Positions 32,193 through 44,109 of a stretch of DNA of 64,000 nt are shown piece by piece. Source of the DNA: Ancistrus triradiatus (Eukaryota > Chordata > Actinopteri > Siluriformes > Loricariidae); assembly GCA_025084515.1 (NCBI GenBank), contig JAJAGP010000758.1:239076-303075 (forward strand), in the 5' to 3' direction. How positions within the stretch are numbered: the first letter of the stretch is position 1; each line of letters starts with the position of its first letter. The position numbers and the translations under genes were made by a program. The notes beneath the pieces were generated by a model that ran no database searches, was not told the origin of the DNA, and was given only the letters and a program-made list of their open reading frames with translations.

Positions 32193-34614
32193 TGTAGCAA
32201 ACTAAGACTACACTTTAATTGAATTAATTTTTAATTAAACTTTATTAATTAAATTATATATTAATTAATTAAGAAATACGGGGCACCACCAAATCGATTA
32301 TTAAAATATAAATAATTCACTGGCCGATCTGGAAACTAGGAAAAAGAAACAACAACACTTGATCAGTCTAGTTCTGAATAGTGAATTCCAAATAGTTTTC
32401 TCGATCTTTGAATGAATGAACTCTCAAACCAGGCGGCAAATTCAAAAGGTTTATAAACAAGTTTATTAACTACAAACTAGGCAATACCAACAGATTATCT
32501 AAGGTAATAATGAGTGTATCACAGAGTTAAAATCATAAAATGACGATGAACATGTATATATCACAGTATGGAGAACAGGGAATAATGGCAAGCGTACACC
32601 TTACAGTAATAAAATCGGAAACCAAGATGACTCTATGTAACTTATCGGTCGCGCAATAATTACTAACGTTGCAATGCTACTGGTAACCTTTATTACGTTG
32701 AGTGTGGATAGTATGTTAAAATTACTTAGGCGTGAATAAGTCTATGTTGAAGCGTGGGTTTAGATTAAACACGCAAAGTACGATAAATCAGGGACCCAGA
32801 ACAGCCACAACAGTGGTTACGTTGCGATTGTTTGTGGAGGCTCCAGCGAAGGAGATGGAACGGAAACCGGGCCTCTTCCTGCGTCGACGTCACACTGGAA
32901 TGAAGCGGGTTATAAAAATTTCAGATCTGTGCCTCCTGTTGGGTGGACTGTAAGCTCTTGGTATAGGGCCTCCGGTCCATGTCTTCGGTCCGTCGGGACC
33001 ACAGATGCGGTTGAGGGCCTCGCTCCGGTTTGCTTTTTCCCAGCTGTTGGTGCTCAGGTTTCTTGACCTCGACTGCGGGCATGTGATTGGATTCTATCTT
33101 GGACACAGATAAAGGTGGAGTCGAGCACGTTATAGCACCACGAGCTTCAACAAAAACTCGGAAACACTTGGACTGTGCGAGGTAGTAGTAGAGCTTTTAA
33201 AGTCGGTTGGTCTTTACCTATCTTCTAGTTCAGCGATACCGAACTACTTAAAGACTGCTGTATCAGGAAAACTTAAAGTAAAACGCGAAAACTTGAGTAA
33301 ATGAATAATCAAAACGTTACAAAAAGGTTTTTTAATTAAAACTCCTAAAAGACAAAGAAAGACTTAAAAGAAACATAAAGACACAAAGACTTGAAACACG
33401 AAACTTGAAGGTAGCTCACCACCGCGGTCGTTCCCCGCGTGCTTTTTGAATGTTTCCGGCTCGGGGGGGCGGCTGGTGGAGGCGGGAACCACATAAGAAG
33501 TTGCCCTGAATAAGGCCAATGGAGAAGCTGACTCCTCAGTAAAGCCCTCCTATCATGGTTAATAAGTTATTACTTTCACCATATGAGCAGACGGTTTAAC
33601 TTGGATTCAATAATATTCCTACATATATAAAAGAGATAAAAGTATCACACATAACCAAAAATCCTCAAAGTTACCAAGTTTAGATGCAGATTCGTTGTTA
33701 AGGGTCAAGATGATCAAAAGCACCTGTGAATTGGTAACCTAGAACATCGTTTAAAAGCATTTTAACTACAGCACAGGCATTACTAGACCTTTTTAACTAA
33801 ACAATACTATGATTAATACAAGCTGTAGAAACGGTACATTGTAAATAAACTTCATGTTTGTTGCACAAATTATTAAAACCACGCGATCGATCAAAACACA
33901 TAGGCAAAAGCTGTTATTTCTATATATTCATACTAAACGGGATCACTGAAATATCAAACAAAAACAGATAATTAGTAACTAAAAACATTAATCACTTAGA
34001 TAGAAGATACTAAATTCAGTAACATTACTATGTATAATATATATAATTATATGTGGGACATAAAAGATATCCTTGACCACTCTTTGTATGAATCATTTAA
34101 ATGTATATAGCATGTTTGGACTTCTCAGGATCCAAATATTATTTGTTATGTAATTAAAAGGTTTCGATGAAGATAAACTGTTCCCATCAGGAGTTTAATA
34201 CAATTATTAAAGTTTGTCTCTTTAGAACAAAAGCTGAGTTCTTTGTGTCATAAATCTCCAGGGGTGTCTTTCTGGGCCTTTCCTGGGGTGAAAGGCTTAC
34301 AAGAGGCTGTGATGAAAGGTTCACTGTGAAGTAAACCGTTATCTTCTGCACAATCAGTTTTAAAAGGGAAATTGAGAAAACTCGGTGGCCTAGACCGTTG
34401 AAAACTAAGATTAGCACATGGACTTATGATTGTTTATGATTGGAGATGTCAAAGGTTGTATGTCGGTTTGGGAAAGAGTTAACTGTTGATGGAGTCAAAC
34501 GGTGGGGGTTAAGATCCTGTCCAGATGTAGGGCCTTCTTGCATTCCAAGATCTTGTAAAGTTTATGACTTGGGGGAAGAAGGTAAAGAGAGGGAGATACA
34601 GCGATCACGCTACA
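32193..34614. mobile_element. LTR-like insertion in gypsy RNase H, TSD GCAC
   Basis: The 2,422-bp unit starts TGTAGC and ends GCTACA, flanked by GCAC (32189-32192 and 34615-34618). Removing it restores continuity of the host RNase H coding. A TATAAAAA box lies near 32911. No RT, gag or envelope motif is visible, so it may be a long solo LTR. A 4-bp duplication is known for several retroviruses and some gypsy elements; the class remains open. Confidence 0.65.
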
Positions 34615-35025
34615 GCACCGTCCTGTCACAGCGTACTGGCCTGGACAATAAAATGCACCCCTGAGCCTTCTTCTCATGCCACTTATCCATGGCGGAGAGC
34701 AATTATGATGTCGGGAACCGTGAGTTGCTGGCGTGCAAACCGGCCCTAGAAGAGAGGCGGCACTGGCTCGAGGGTTCTGAGCTGTCGTTCATCGTAAGGA
34801 CCGACCACAAGAACCTGGCCTATGTATGGACGGCCAAGAGGCTGAAGTCTCACCAGGCCCGCTGGGCCCTGTTCTTTTCCAAGTTTGATTTTACTTTGAC
34901 TTATAGGCCCGGTTCTTGTAAAATTAAACACGATGCTCTCTCTCGCCAGTTTTCTCCCAAGGAGTCCCCCGAAAAACAATGACACTATCCTCCAATTGGA
35001 TCGTCTGGTGCGGCTGTTCTGACCT

Positions 35026-35059
35026 GGGGGGGGGGGGGGTGGGGGGGGGGGGGGGGGGG

Positions 35060-35120
<61 letters not shown>
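35026..35120. repeat. Poly-G tract of about 95 bases
   Basis: Nearly uninterrupted G, between RNase H and integrase of the gypsy element, replacing the expected linker and zinc-finger region. It could be a true expansion or an assembly artefact. Confidence 0.9.
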
Positions 35121-35121
<1 letters not shown>

Positions 35122-36120
35122 TTGGCAGTCATCCTGGGGTGTGCCACACGTTGTCACTGCTTCATAGGCATTTCTGGTGGCCGTCCATGGCTGCTGATAC
35201 CAAGGAATATGTAGCGGTCTGCACAACCTGCGCCAGGAATAAGTCGTCTCACCAGCCTCCTGCCGGCCTCCTACAGCCTTACCCTGTCCCTGGGCACCCC
35301 TGGTCCCTCATTGCTGTGATCATCGGGCTACCGGAATCTAAAGACAAGTCAGTTATCCTCACTGTTATTGACTGCTTTTCCAAGGCCATATGCCTATTGG
35401 CTCTTCATAAGCTCCGATCAGCTCTAGAAACCGCTGAAGTCCTGTTTGATCAAGAATTTAAGGTCCACGGACATCGTCTATAACCGGGGGTCCCAGTTTG
35501 CATCCAGCTTACAAGTGTGCCTTTGTACAAGCATCAGGCCAGCGCCAGTCTCACGTCGGGGTTTCACCCCCAATCCAATGGACAGGTCGAGAGAGCTAAC
35601 CAGGAGGTAGAAGCCACTCTGCATTGCCTGTCTGCCTGAGATCCTACCAAGTGGGCCTGCAACCTGGCCTGAGCTGAGTATTCCCATAATCTGCTCACGA
35701 GCTCTGCCATGGGTCTGTCTCCGTTCGAGGCTTCCCTTAGATACCAACCGCTTCTCTTCAAGGATTGTAAGGCCGAGCTGGTGGTCCCATCCATGCACCA
35801 CCTCCTGCAACTCTGCCGTTGCACCTGGAAGACTGTACAAACCGCTCTGCTCAAGACTCAAACTCAGTCTGCCTTAAATTACCGAAACACATGCAAATCC
35901 ATCCTACGTTCCACGTCTCGCAGCTTAAGCCGGTTGCCTCCTCGGACCTTCGTTCTTTTCACCTGGGACCTTACTTCCCGTCTGTTTTTGTTTTGTTTTT
36001 TTCTGAGTGCGGTGTGTGTGCGTTGTTGTGCTCTCTCCTGCAGGATCGATTGGCTCTGACCTGCATTGGGCAGCTCCTCAGGTGTTCCTGATCATCCAGA
36101 CTGATTACACCATCGACTTA

Positions 36121-37200
36121 GGGTGTACTCACACTGAGCATGGTTGCCTGAACCAAGCCAGAGCACAAATGGGGAGGGGGGACAAACGCGCTCTGACCGA
36201 CACTCACACTAGGCTCACACAGAAACGCGCTCTGGCGTGCTTTCGTCATGCTTTCATCATCACCATGCTCGCTCGCACAGCACACTTCATGGTTGTACAT
36301 ATGATCGGGTAATCACATACGTTTATGCCGTTCTTTGCTTTCATTTTGTGCGCGCTGTGCAGCTGTTTCCATAAGCACGTATTATGGCTGTGTGTCAGCG
36401 GCAGCAAATAGAAATAAAAAAGGCATGTTTAAGTATAAGCATAAAGTTCGCTCTGCAGCATAAGCCAGAACACAGTGCGCTGCATAATCAATGCACCTTA
36501 TTATAAGGCATATTAGGGCTGTGTGTCAGCGCCAACAAATAGAGTCCGCTGTGCAGCGCGAGAAGCCGGAACAGTGTGCTGCATTATCAATACACTTATT
36601 ATAAGGCTTCTTAGGGCTGTGTATCAGCACAAACAGAGATAAAGAAAAAAAAATCACATACAGTAAGTACAAACATAAAGTCCGCTGTACAATAAGCCGA
36701 AATACAGTGTGTCGCATAATAAATGCACCTTATTATAAGGCTTATTAGGGGTGAGTCAGCGCGCACAAAGTGAAATAAAAAGCCATGTGTAAGTATAAGC
36801 ATAGAGTCTGCAGTGCAGCATAATCAATGCACTTATTATAAGGTGTATTAGGGATGTGTATCAGCACGAACAAAGTGAAAGAAGAAGCCATGTACAAGTA
36901 TAAGCATAGAGTCCGAGAAGTCGGAACACAGTGAGCTGCATAATGAATGCATTTATTATAAGACGTATTAGGGCTGTCTGTCAGCGTGAAAAAAACTAAA
37001 CCAAAGAAATGCACAGAGGTATGTTATTACCCGATCACATATGTACAACAATGAAGTGTGCTGTGCTGTGTGAGCGTGTGTGTGAGATGACAAAAGCGTG
37101 CCGGAGCGCAGTATGGGATTACTCACACCAGCCAAACGAACCGCGCTCGGGTACCAAACGCGCTCGGGTGCAGTTCGAATTGCCTAGTGTGAGTACACCC
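36121..37200. mobile_element. MITE with long inverted ends, TSD TTA, and internal minisatellite
   Basis: GGGTGTACTCACACTGAGCA at 36121 pairs with the complement of the end at 37200 (TTGCCTAGTGTGAGTACACC). The inverted arms extend about 170-190 bases. TTA flanks both sides (36118-36120 and 37201-37203), as for PIF/Harbinger elements. No transposase is encoded. It lies in the 3' LTR-like part of the gypsy element. Confidence 0.8.
36370..37005. repeat. Minisatellite inside the MITE, units of about 100-135 bp
   Basis: Six irregular copies containing TTATTATAAGGCTTATTAGG followed by GCTGTGTGTCAGCG, beginning near 36370, 36498, 36597, 36731, 36833 and 36953. Units differ by deletions. Confidence 0.85.
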
Positions 37201-37558
37201 TTAGACCAATACAGAGAACGAGGAGTAGCCAGATCATCTTGCCTGGTATCAGTGTGTTCGCTATAGTGTTAGCATTAGCTGTAACATACTTCTGGATATT
37301 CCGAGTTTTCCTGTGGCCCCTGTGCCACTTATGTTTACTTTTTCCTGATCAGTTATGCTCTGTTTTTTCCGATTTTCAGTTCCCGCTGACCTGCTCATTG
37401 CTGTCCATCCCGGTCTCCTCTGTGAAAGGCTTCCTCTTGGATCCTTGGCTTGCCTCAGCCTCCCCAAAGACGGACTCTCTCCCCTGGAAACACGTTTTGC
37501 CACAGCCGCACTCTGCTGGTTCTTTTGACTCGACCCTGTTCCCATCACGGTTTTATTT

Positions 37559-40500
37559 ATAGATAGATAGACAAATAGATAGACAAGCTTTATTGTCATT
37601 CCGAGTACACAAGTGTACACAGAACGAAATTTCGTTGCAAGTAGCAACGAGAAATAAGAGAAACAAGAGCAATAAAAAGCATTTTTAAATATTTGTACAT
37701 AAGTTGACTTGAAACGTATGAAGTGAAAAGCAGCATCAGGCGGGGGGGGGGGGGGGGGGGGTGTGAAATAACTGAAGAATATAAATGACTATGAAATCTT
37801 AATATACGCAGTTATTAAATCTAATAGACACTGTGAAATACATTAAAATGCAATGAAAGAGTGAACTACAGTGTTCCAAAAATTATATACATGTCCAAAT
37901 TTGTAGATATCTGCAGAAATAGCTGGGTTTAAATGAATTATGCTGAAGGTATGTTGTTCCCTATTGCCATGATGAACATACAGCAGCAGCATGTAAAGCG
38001 TTGGTGTTCAGAATTTAGCAGTCTGATGGCCTGTGGGAAAAAACTATTGAAGAACCCAGTGGTCCTACATCGAATGCTCCGAAATCTCTTTCCAGAGGCC
38101 AACAGAGAAAACTGTCCACAGTGAGGGTGTGAGGGGTCACTGATGATGTTTCTGGCCCGGGATATACAGCGAAACGATGCAAGGTCCTGTATAGAGGAGA
38201 GAGAAGTCCCGATGATTTTCACCGCTGTCCTCACCACTCTTCTTACATTCTTCCAGTCAGAGGCACTGCAGCCTCCACACCACACAGAGATACAGTTCGT
38301 CAGAATGCTCTCTATTGTGCTTCTGTAGAATGTAATGAGGATGGGTGGGGGCAGGTGAACTTTCCTCATCCTGCACAGGAAGTGCAGTCACTGCTGTGCC
38401 TTCTTGACCAATGACGTGGTGTTCACAGATCAGGTGAGGTTATTAGTGATGTGCACCCCCAGGAACTTGATGCTATTTACCACCTCTACAGCTGAGTTAT
38501 TGATGACAAGTGGAGCGTGGCAGGGCTGATTTTTCCTGAAGTCAATGATGATCTCTTTTGTTTTATTAACGTTCAGGATCAAGTTGTTTACCTTGCACCA
38601 ACCCACCAGCTGCTCAACCTCCTCTTTGTAGGCCAGGTCATTGTCATCCTTGATGAGGCCTATCAGTGTCGTGTCGTCCGCAAACTTTATGACATGATTA
38701 CTGGCAGCCCTAGGGACGCAGTCATATGTCATCAAAGTGAACAGCAAAGGGCTCAGTACACACCCTTGGGGTGAGCCCGTGCTGAGGGTGATGACACTGG
38801 AGGTGTTCTGTCCAACCCTTACTGACTGTGGTCTTTCTATGAGGAAGTCTAGGAGCCAATTCCACAGGGGGTACTAACCCAAGAATTCCAGTTTGTTCAC
38901 CAGCTGCTGCGGAATTATGGTGTTAAATGCCGAACTAAAGTCCAGGAACAGCATCCGCACATGAGCATTCTTCTCCTCCAGGTGTGCAAGGCTCTGATGA
39001 AGAGCAGAAGAGATGGCATCCTGGGTAGAACGATTTGGCCTGTAGGCAAACTGAGAGGGGTCGAAAGTAAAAGGGAGACCAGAGGTGATGTGTTTTTTGA
39101 CTAGCCTCTCAAAGCACTTCATAATAATCGGAGTTAATGCAACATTCCAGTAATCATTTAGTGATGTTATCTGAGATTTCTTTGGCACTGGGATGATGAT
39201 GGCAGACTTAAAACATTATGGAACTTTGGCTAGATCCAAGGTGAGGTATTAAAAATATCTGTTAGAACATGAGCCAGCTGAACTGTGCATTCCCTGAGCA
39301 CCTGACCAGGTATATTATCAGGGCCTGTGGCCTTACGGGGATTTACCCTTCTCAGAGTCCTACGCACATCAGCAATGTCCAGGCAGAGTGCCTTTTCATC
39401 CTGATGAGGAACAGCTACCTCTGTCAGAGAGCAATTTAATGCCTCAAACCTCCCAAAGAAGTTGTTTAAATCATTTAGAAAGTCCACACCATCATCACAC
39501 ACAGGAGAGGGTGACTTGTAATTTGTAATAGTCCGTATGCCTTGCCACATATCCCTGGTGCTAGTAGAGTTGCAAAAATAGTCCTGGATTTTCTGTCTGT
39601 GAGCATGCTTTGCTAGTTTGATGGCACGATTCAAGTTGACTCTTGCTGTTCTCAGTGCAATCTCGTCACCAGACTTGAAGGCTGAGTTCCGTGCCTTGAG
39701 CATTTTGCGCACTTCATCAGTCATCCATGGTTTATGGTTGGCCCAAGTGGTGATGTTCTTTATGACACTGACATCATCCATACATTTGCTTATGTAAGCT
39801 GACACAGTCATGGCATACTCATCAAGGATGATGTGGTCATTGTAGGTGGCAGCTGACCTGAACATGTCCCATTCAGTGCATTCAAAACAGTCCTGTAGAG
39901 CCTCCATGGCCCCCCAAGGCCACACCCTTACCTGCCTCACTGTAGGTTTTTCTCTGATAAGCAGAGGCTTGTATGCAGGATTTAGCATAACAGATAAGTA
40001 GTCTGAAGAGCCAGGATGGGGGTGGGGAACTGCCTTGAATGCATTTCTCATGTTGGTGTAGGCCATGTCCAATGTGTTAATTCCTCTGGTTGCACAATCC
40101 ACATGCTGGTAAAAGTTTGGAAGAGCTGTCTTCATGTTAGCCTGGTTAAAATCCCCAGCAACAATGAAAAGCCCTCCGGATTAGATGATTGGAGCTTACT
40201 GATGGTCCGGTAGAGAACACACATGGCCTCCTTTGCACTAGGGGGCACGTAAACAGCAGTGATGAAAACTAGGGTAACCTCTCTTGGCAGATAGAACGGT
40301 CTACAGTTTACAGTCATAAACTCGATGTCCGGTGAGCAATGGCTTGAGACAAACTTAGCATTTATACATCAGTTCTTGTTTATGTAAACACACAAACCAC
40401 CCCCTCGGGGTGATTATCCGGAATTGATGAATTAAGCTTTGTCTCTGTCAGATTTATTGCACAGCAGTTCCTTATCTCTCGATTTGTTGTTAATTCCAAT

Positions 40501-40980
40501 TGTAGATGATCCATTCTGTTTACCGCTGAGTGCGTAGCTCCTATTGGCACGGAATGTAGTTAGCCCCTCGATAGTAACAGCATTATCCGGAATTGATGAA
40601 TTAAGCTTTGTCTCTGTCAGATTTATTGCACAGCAGTTCCTTATCTCTCGATTTGTTGTTAATTCCAATTGTAGATGATCCATTTTGTTCTCCAATGAGC
40701 GAACATTAGAGAGAAAGACAGATGGAAGCGGCGTTTTGTAAGGATTCGCTTTTATCTTAGCACTTAGCCCCGCGTGACAACCGCGCTTACGGTTGCACCG
40801 CCTCCGCTTGCTCCTCTGTAGGCTAGAGTTACTGGATGAGTCCGCTGCACCGTAGGCCCCTGGGTCTTGCCGTAGCACTCCAAGGCTATGCAAAAGCTTC
40901 CGAGTAGACAAAGTAACGAAGCCAAAGTTACTGAATGATTGTATATCCAGCAACTGTTGACGTTCATATATTAGTAGACT
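37559..40980 (-). pseudogene. CR1/L2/Rex1-type LINE with endonuclease and reverse transcriptase (broken)
   Basis: The 3' end at 37559 has an (ATAG)n tail and CAATAAAGC. On the minus strand the endonuclease begins near 40953 (PLPSVFLSNVRSLENKMDHL; NLTETKLN) and continues through RPFYLPREVTLVFITAVYVP (about 40300) and INTLDMAYTNMRNAFKAVP. The linker ends NPRKATGPDNIPGQVLREC (about 39300). RT blocks follow: FDPSQFAYRPNRSTQDAI (about 39040), MLFLDFSSAFNTIIPQQL (about 38940; motif A), KFADDTTLIGLI (about 38680; motif C). The C-terminal segment is YRSTIESILTNCISVWCGG (about 38310). Frameshifts separate the blocks. A 20-base G run lies in the 3' UTR at 37742. About 107 bases of the endonuclease are duplicated (40413 and 40582). 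Confidence 0.88.
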
Positions 40981-41259
40981 ATCAGTTTTGACTGAATCGG
41001 ACGTCCTATATGGAAAGTAAATCCATTACAATCACAAGCCCATGCAGCCGCAGCCAAACAGGGCCCGCCATCTTATTCTTATTCATCTTATTCAAATGTC
41101 TCTAGCGCTGACGTCCTCAGAACAGTTATAGCAGCAGACGCCCTGTGAGCAGCAGTGAACAAGATGTCCTCAGGAAGAATGTCATAGAGGCGACTGGCCT
41201 CAGGGTAGGTCTCACTGGAACAAACAGCCTCTGGGCAGGTCTCACTGGAACAAACGGCC

Positions 41260-42339
41260 TCTGGCACCAACGTCCTCGGCATAGGCATGGGCACTGACAT
41301 TCTCGGAGCTGGCACTGGCACTACTGTCCTTGGTGCAGATATGGGCGCTGACGTTCTCTGTGCTGGCACTGGCAGTAACGTCTTCGGCGCTGGCACTGGC
41401 ACTAACATCCTCAGCGCAGCTACGGGCGCTGACATTCTTGGCGCTGGCACTGGCACTAACATCCTCGGCACAGGTACGGGCACTGACATCCTTGGCACTG
41501 GCACTGGCAGCAACATCCTCAGCGCAGGTACTGGCACTGGCATCCTTGGCGCTGGCACTGGCGCTGACATCCTCGGCACAGGTATGGGCACTGACATCCT
41601 TGGCACTGGCACTGGCACTGGCAGCAACGTCCTCAGCGCAGGTACTGGCACTGGCATCCTTGGCGCTGGCACTGGCGCTGACATCCTCGGCACTGGCACT
41701 GGCACTGACATCCTTGGCATTGGCACATGCACTGACATCCTCGGTGCAAGCACTGGCACTGACATCCTCGCATAAATGTCCTTGGTGCCGGGGTCGACGC
41801 TACTGGCTCAAATGTTTTGCTAAGAGACATTGTGGGCTCAGGTATAGGGCTTGTCGATGCTAATGACTCAGGTATGGAGCTGTCATGCTCAAGTACAAAG
41901 CTAGTTGATGCTAATGGCTCAGGTACGGAGCTAACGTGCTCAGGTATGGAGCTAGTGGAAACTAACGGGTCAGGTACAGAGTTAAAGTGCTCAATTACGG
42001 AGCTAGTCAATGGTAACAGCATGGATACGGAGCTAACAGGCTTGGGGTGCTCAGACAAGGGGTTAGCATGCTCAAATATGGAGATACCATGTCAAATACT
42101 GGGCTACTGGGCACTAATGGCTCAGGTACTGAGCTAACAGGCGTGGTGTGCTCAGATATGGAGCTATCATGCTCAAGAACTGAGTTATGGGGTGCTGGTT
42201 TGTACTTGGCAAACACCTTCCAACAGCTGGTGAGCTGAGAATCCAGCAATTTATAGTCGAAACATGGCAACTGATCATAGAGAGTTCCAAAACCAAACTC
42301 CAGATTCTCGAAAAATTCCCAGCCTTGAATATAGGCCAA
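41260..42339 (-). pseudogene. N2 repeat protein (frameshifted)
   Basis: Three overlapping frames (42339-42007, 42058-41633, 41765-41088) together give an acidic SSV/PEP repeat domain followed by a basic PVPAPR domain. The DNA period is mostly 30-33 bp in the PVPAPR part. No enzymatic motif is present. The plus-strand frames at 41287-41775 and 41330-41863 are shadows of the repeat. Confidence 0.6.
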
Positions 42340-42533
42340 AGCTTGGTGATCCAGCGCAGAGCCCTACTCGAAAGATATGAAAAAATAAACAGTAAACCAG
42401 TATATTCTGATGGAAAGAAAAATACCTCTAAAACCGTGTACATTGCTCTATGAAAAGCTAAACAAAGGCCGAACAAAGGCAAATGCGGAAAAGCTAGAAA
42501 ACCTGTCATCTCCATACTTTTAGCGGGTTATTC

Positions 42534-42978
42534 TGTAACAAGGAGGTACGTAGGATTGGCAAGGAGATGAGTACAGGTAAACCAATGTATAATTAAAGAT
42601 ATTTAATAAACAAAAGAAGCATAAACAAAACAAAAACATAATCACAAGCTCACCACAAAACCCAAAGAGCAAGAGTGAACCAGAGACCAAGAACACAAAG
42701 TGCAAAGCAAAAAAACAACCACATAAAGCAGGGAGTACTCCTGGGAACACAGAAAAACTGGCAAAAAGCGGCAAAACACACGAAGCAAGTACAGAAAATA
42801 ACACAACGTGCATGGGCAAGAGTCCTGCTTAAATAATGTCCCAAACAGCTGAAGCTCATTAGCACTAGCCTCAACTTCTTCGCGTGCTTTGCAGACTAGT
42901 CTAGGAACAGTACAGTCTAGATCGCCCCTAGTGGTGGGGAATGGCGTAACAAACGGGGCTCTGATGCGGTCTGTGACA
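42534..42978 (-). repeat. 5' LTR of N2
   Basis: Minus strand TGTCACAGACCGC...TCCTTGTTACA, 445 bp. A TATTTAAGCAGG promoter-like box lies near 42835 and a polyadenylation region (TTATTAAATATC) near 42603. No minisatellite is visible here, unlike N1 and N3. Confidence 0.72.
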
Positions 42979-43495
42979 CAATGAAACCAGTTATAATTAA
43001 TTTTGTGTATTTATATGCATTGTCCAGACAATGTCATGAAAGCTTATGCCACTCAAGATGACAGAAACGATAGCTGATAGAGGAAAATACCAAACTGGCC
43101 AAAACGAACAGAATACTACAGTAGAGTTCTAGTTTCTGGGGGGATCTAGTCTCAAGCTTTTGATGGAAAATTTCCAATCTGAATCATTTTCTGTAAGGAG
43201 GTACATTTGGATACATTGTACTGTAGTTCAACTGTATTGTAACGGAAATAAATACATATAGACTGAAGTGTTGCTTATTAAAAATGTCTATGCCAGATAG
43301 GTCACATGCAGGAAAGTTTAAATGTGCTCAGTTTGTGCCACTCTATGCCAATCATAACTCAAAATTTGCATGCAAATTGTGTTCAGCCAGATTCAGAAAA
43401 CTGTATAGGTACGATTTGCCAACAACAAAAAGAAAAAATCTCACTACTCATAACATCCTCACATTGTTAGCCTTTTGATCAGCTAGTTCTGACAA
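42979..43495. other. Unassigned stretch
   Basis: No feature was recognised; the frame at 43284-43478 has no motif. Confidence 0.3.
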
Positions 43496-43815
43496 ACAAC
43501 CCCAAATCAGAAAAAGTTGTGGACGTATGGGAAATGCAAATAAAACAAGAAACACGATGTTTTGACTTTTATTTCATTGAACTGAAATATTTCAGTTTTT
43601 GTCTGGTCAACTTCATTTCATTTTTTAATAAACATCCATTCCTGCATTTCAGGCCTGCAACACATTCCAAAAAAAGTTGGAACAGTAACACACAATGCAT
43701 TTTATTTAATTTTATTTAAATTTAAATTTATTTATTGAATTTTAAATTCCTTTTCTTTATTTGCATTTTCCATACTGTCTCAATATTCCATACTTTTTTT
43801 CTTATTTGGGGTTGT
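43496..43815. mobile_element. Short non-autonomous DNA transposon
   Basis: ACAACCCCAAATCAGAAAAA at the left pairs with the complement of TTTCTTATTTGGGGTTGT at the right. The 320-bp element has no coding sequence. The ends match a very common fish MITE-type repeat as I remember it. Confidence 0.7.
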
Positions 43816-44109
43816 ATTTAAAGATAGAAAAATAACTCAACTGCCGACACTGAACTCTAAAATATTCACAGTGCAGATCACACTTCATTCATACACCATC
43901 AAGTGTTATTGCGATCAAAGTCTTTTCTTGTAAACATTTTCAAAATTTACAAAGAACAAACTTATCAAATCCCCATCCCCAAGCTCAGACCTGCACCTGT
44001 AAAATTAAGTATTTGTGGGTGCCATTTTTTCAACATATGTCAGGAAGAGCTGCCAAACTGAAAATGGATCCTTGAATGGAATATGTCGTCTCTACCTTAA
44101 CCTCTTTGA
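43816..44109. other. Unassigned AT-rich stretch
   Basis: It may include the 3' end of the L1-like LINE; no motif is clear. Confidence 0.3.

Larger units (their letters stand above)
32099..37558 (+). mobile_element. Second Ty3/gypsy element, 5'-truncated and multiply interrupted
   Basis: RNase H begins at 32101 (KLKALFTSAPVIVQ, FIVEVDSGVSTV). It is split by the insertion 32193-34614 and resumes with STVLSQR, then NYDVGNRELLACKPALEERR (34697-34755), RTDHKNLAYVWTAKRLKS and FDFTLTYRPGSCKIKHDALSR. After the poly-G tract the integrase runs from 35139 (CTTCARNKSSHQPPAGLLQP; VIDCFSKAICLLALHKL; SGFHPQSNGQVERANQEVE near 35560-35610; HPTFHVSQLKPV near 35900). 3' LTR-like sequence follows and is split by the MITE at 36121-37200. 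The wording resembles sushi-type fish gypsy and differs from the 12.9-kb element. It has several stops, so it is dead. Confidence 0.85.
41088..42978 (-). mobile_element. Non-autonomous gag-repeat LTR retroelement N2 (3' LTR missing)
   Basis: 5' LTR at 42978-42534, leader GAATAACCCGCT, start codon at 42515 (MEMTGF). A decayed gag capsid fragment follows (SYLSSRALRWITKLWPIF, about 42370-42430). Then come SSVPEPLASTSSIPEH-type repeats (42339-41800) and at least 25 PVPAPRMSAPVPAPR-type repeats (41765-41260). The coding trails off near 41088 with no polypurine tract or 3' LTR before the LINE. It shares its architecture with N1 and N3 but has an LTR of different sequence and length. Confidence 0.72.

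Noticed and set aside
34746..35226. Proline-rich frames over the poly-G tract
   Set aside because: They are translations of the homopolymer on the minus strand.
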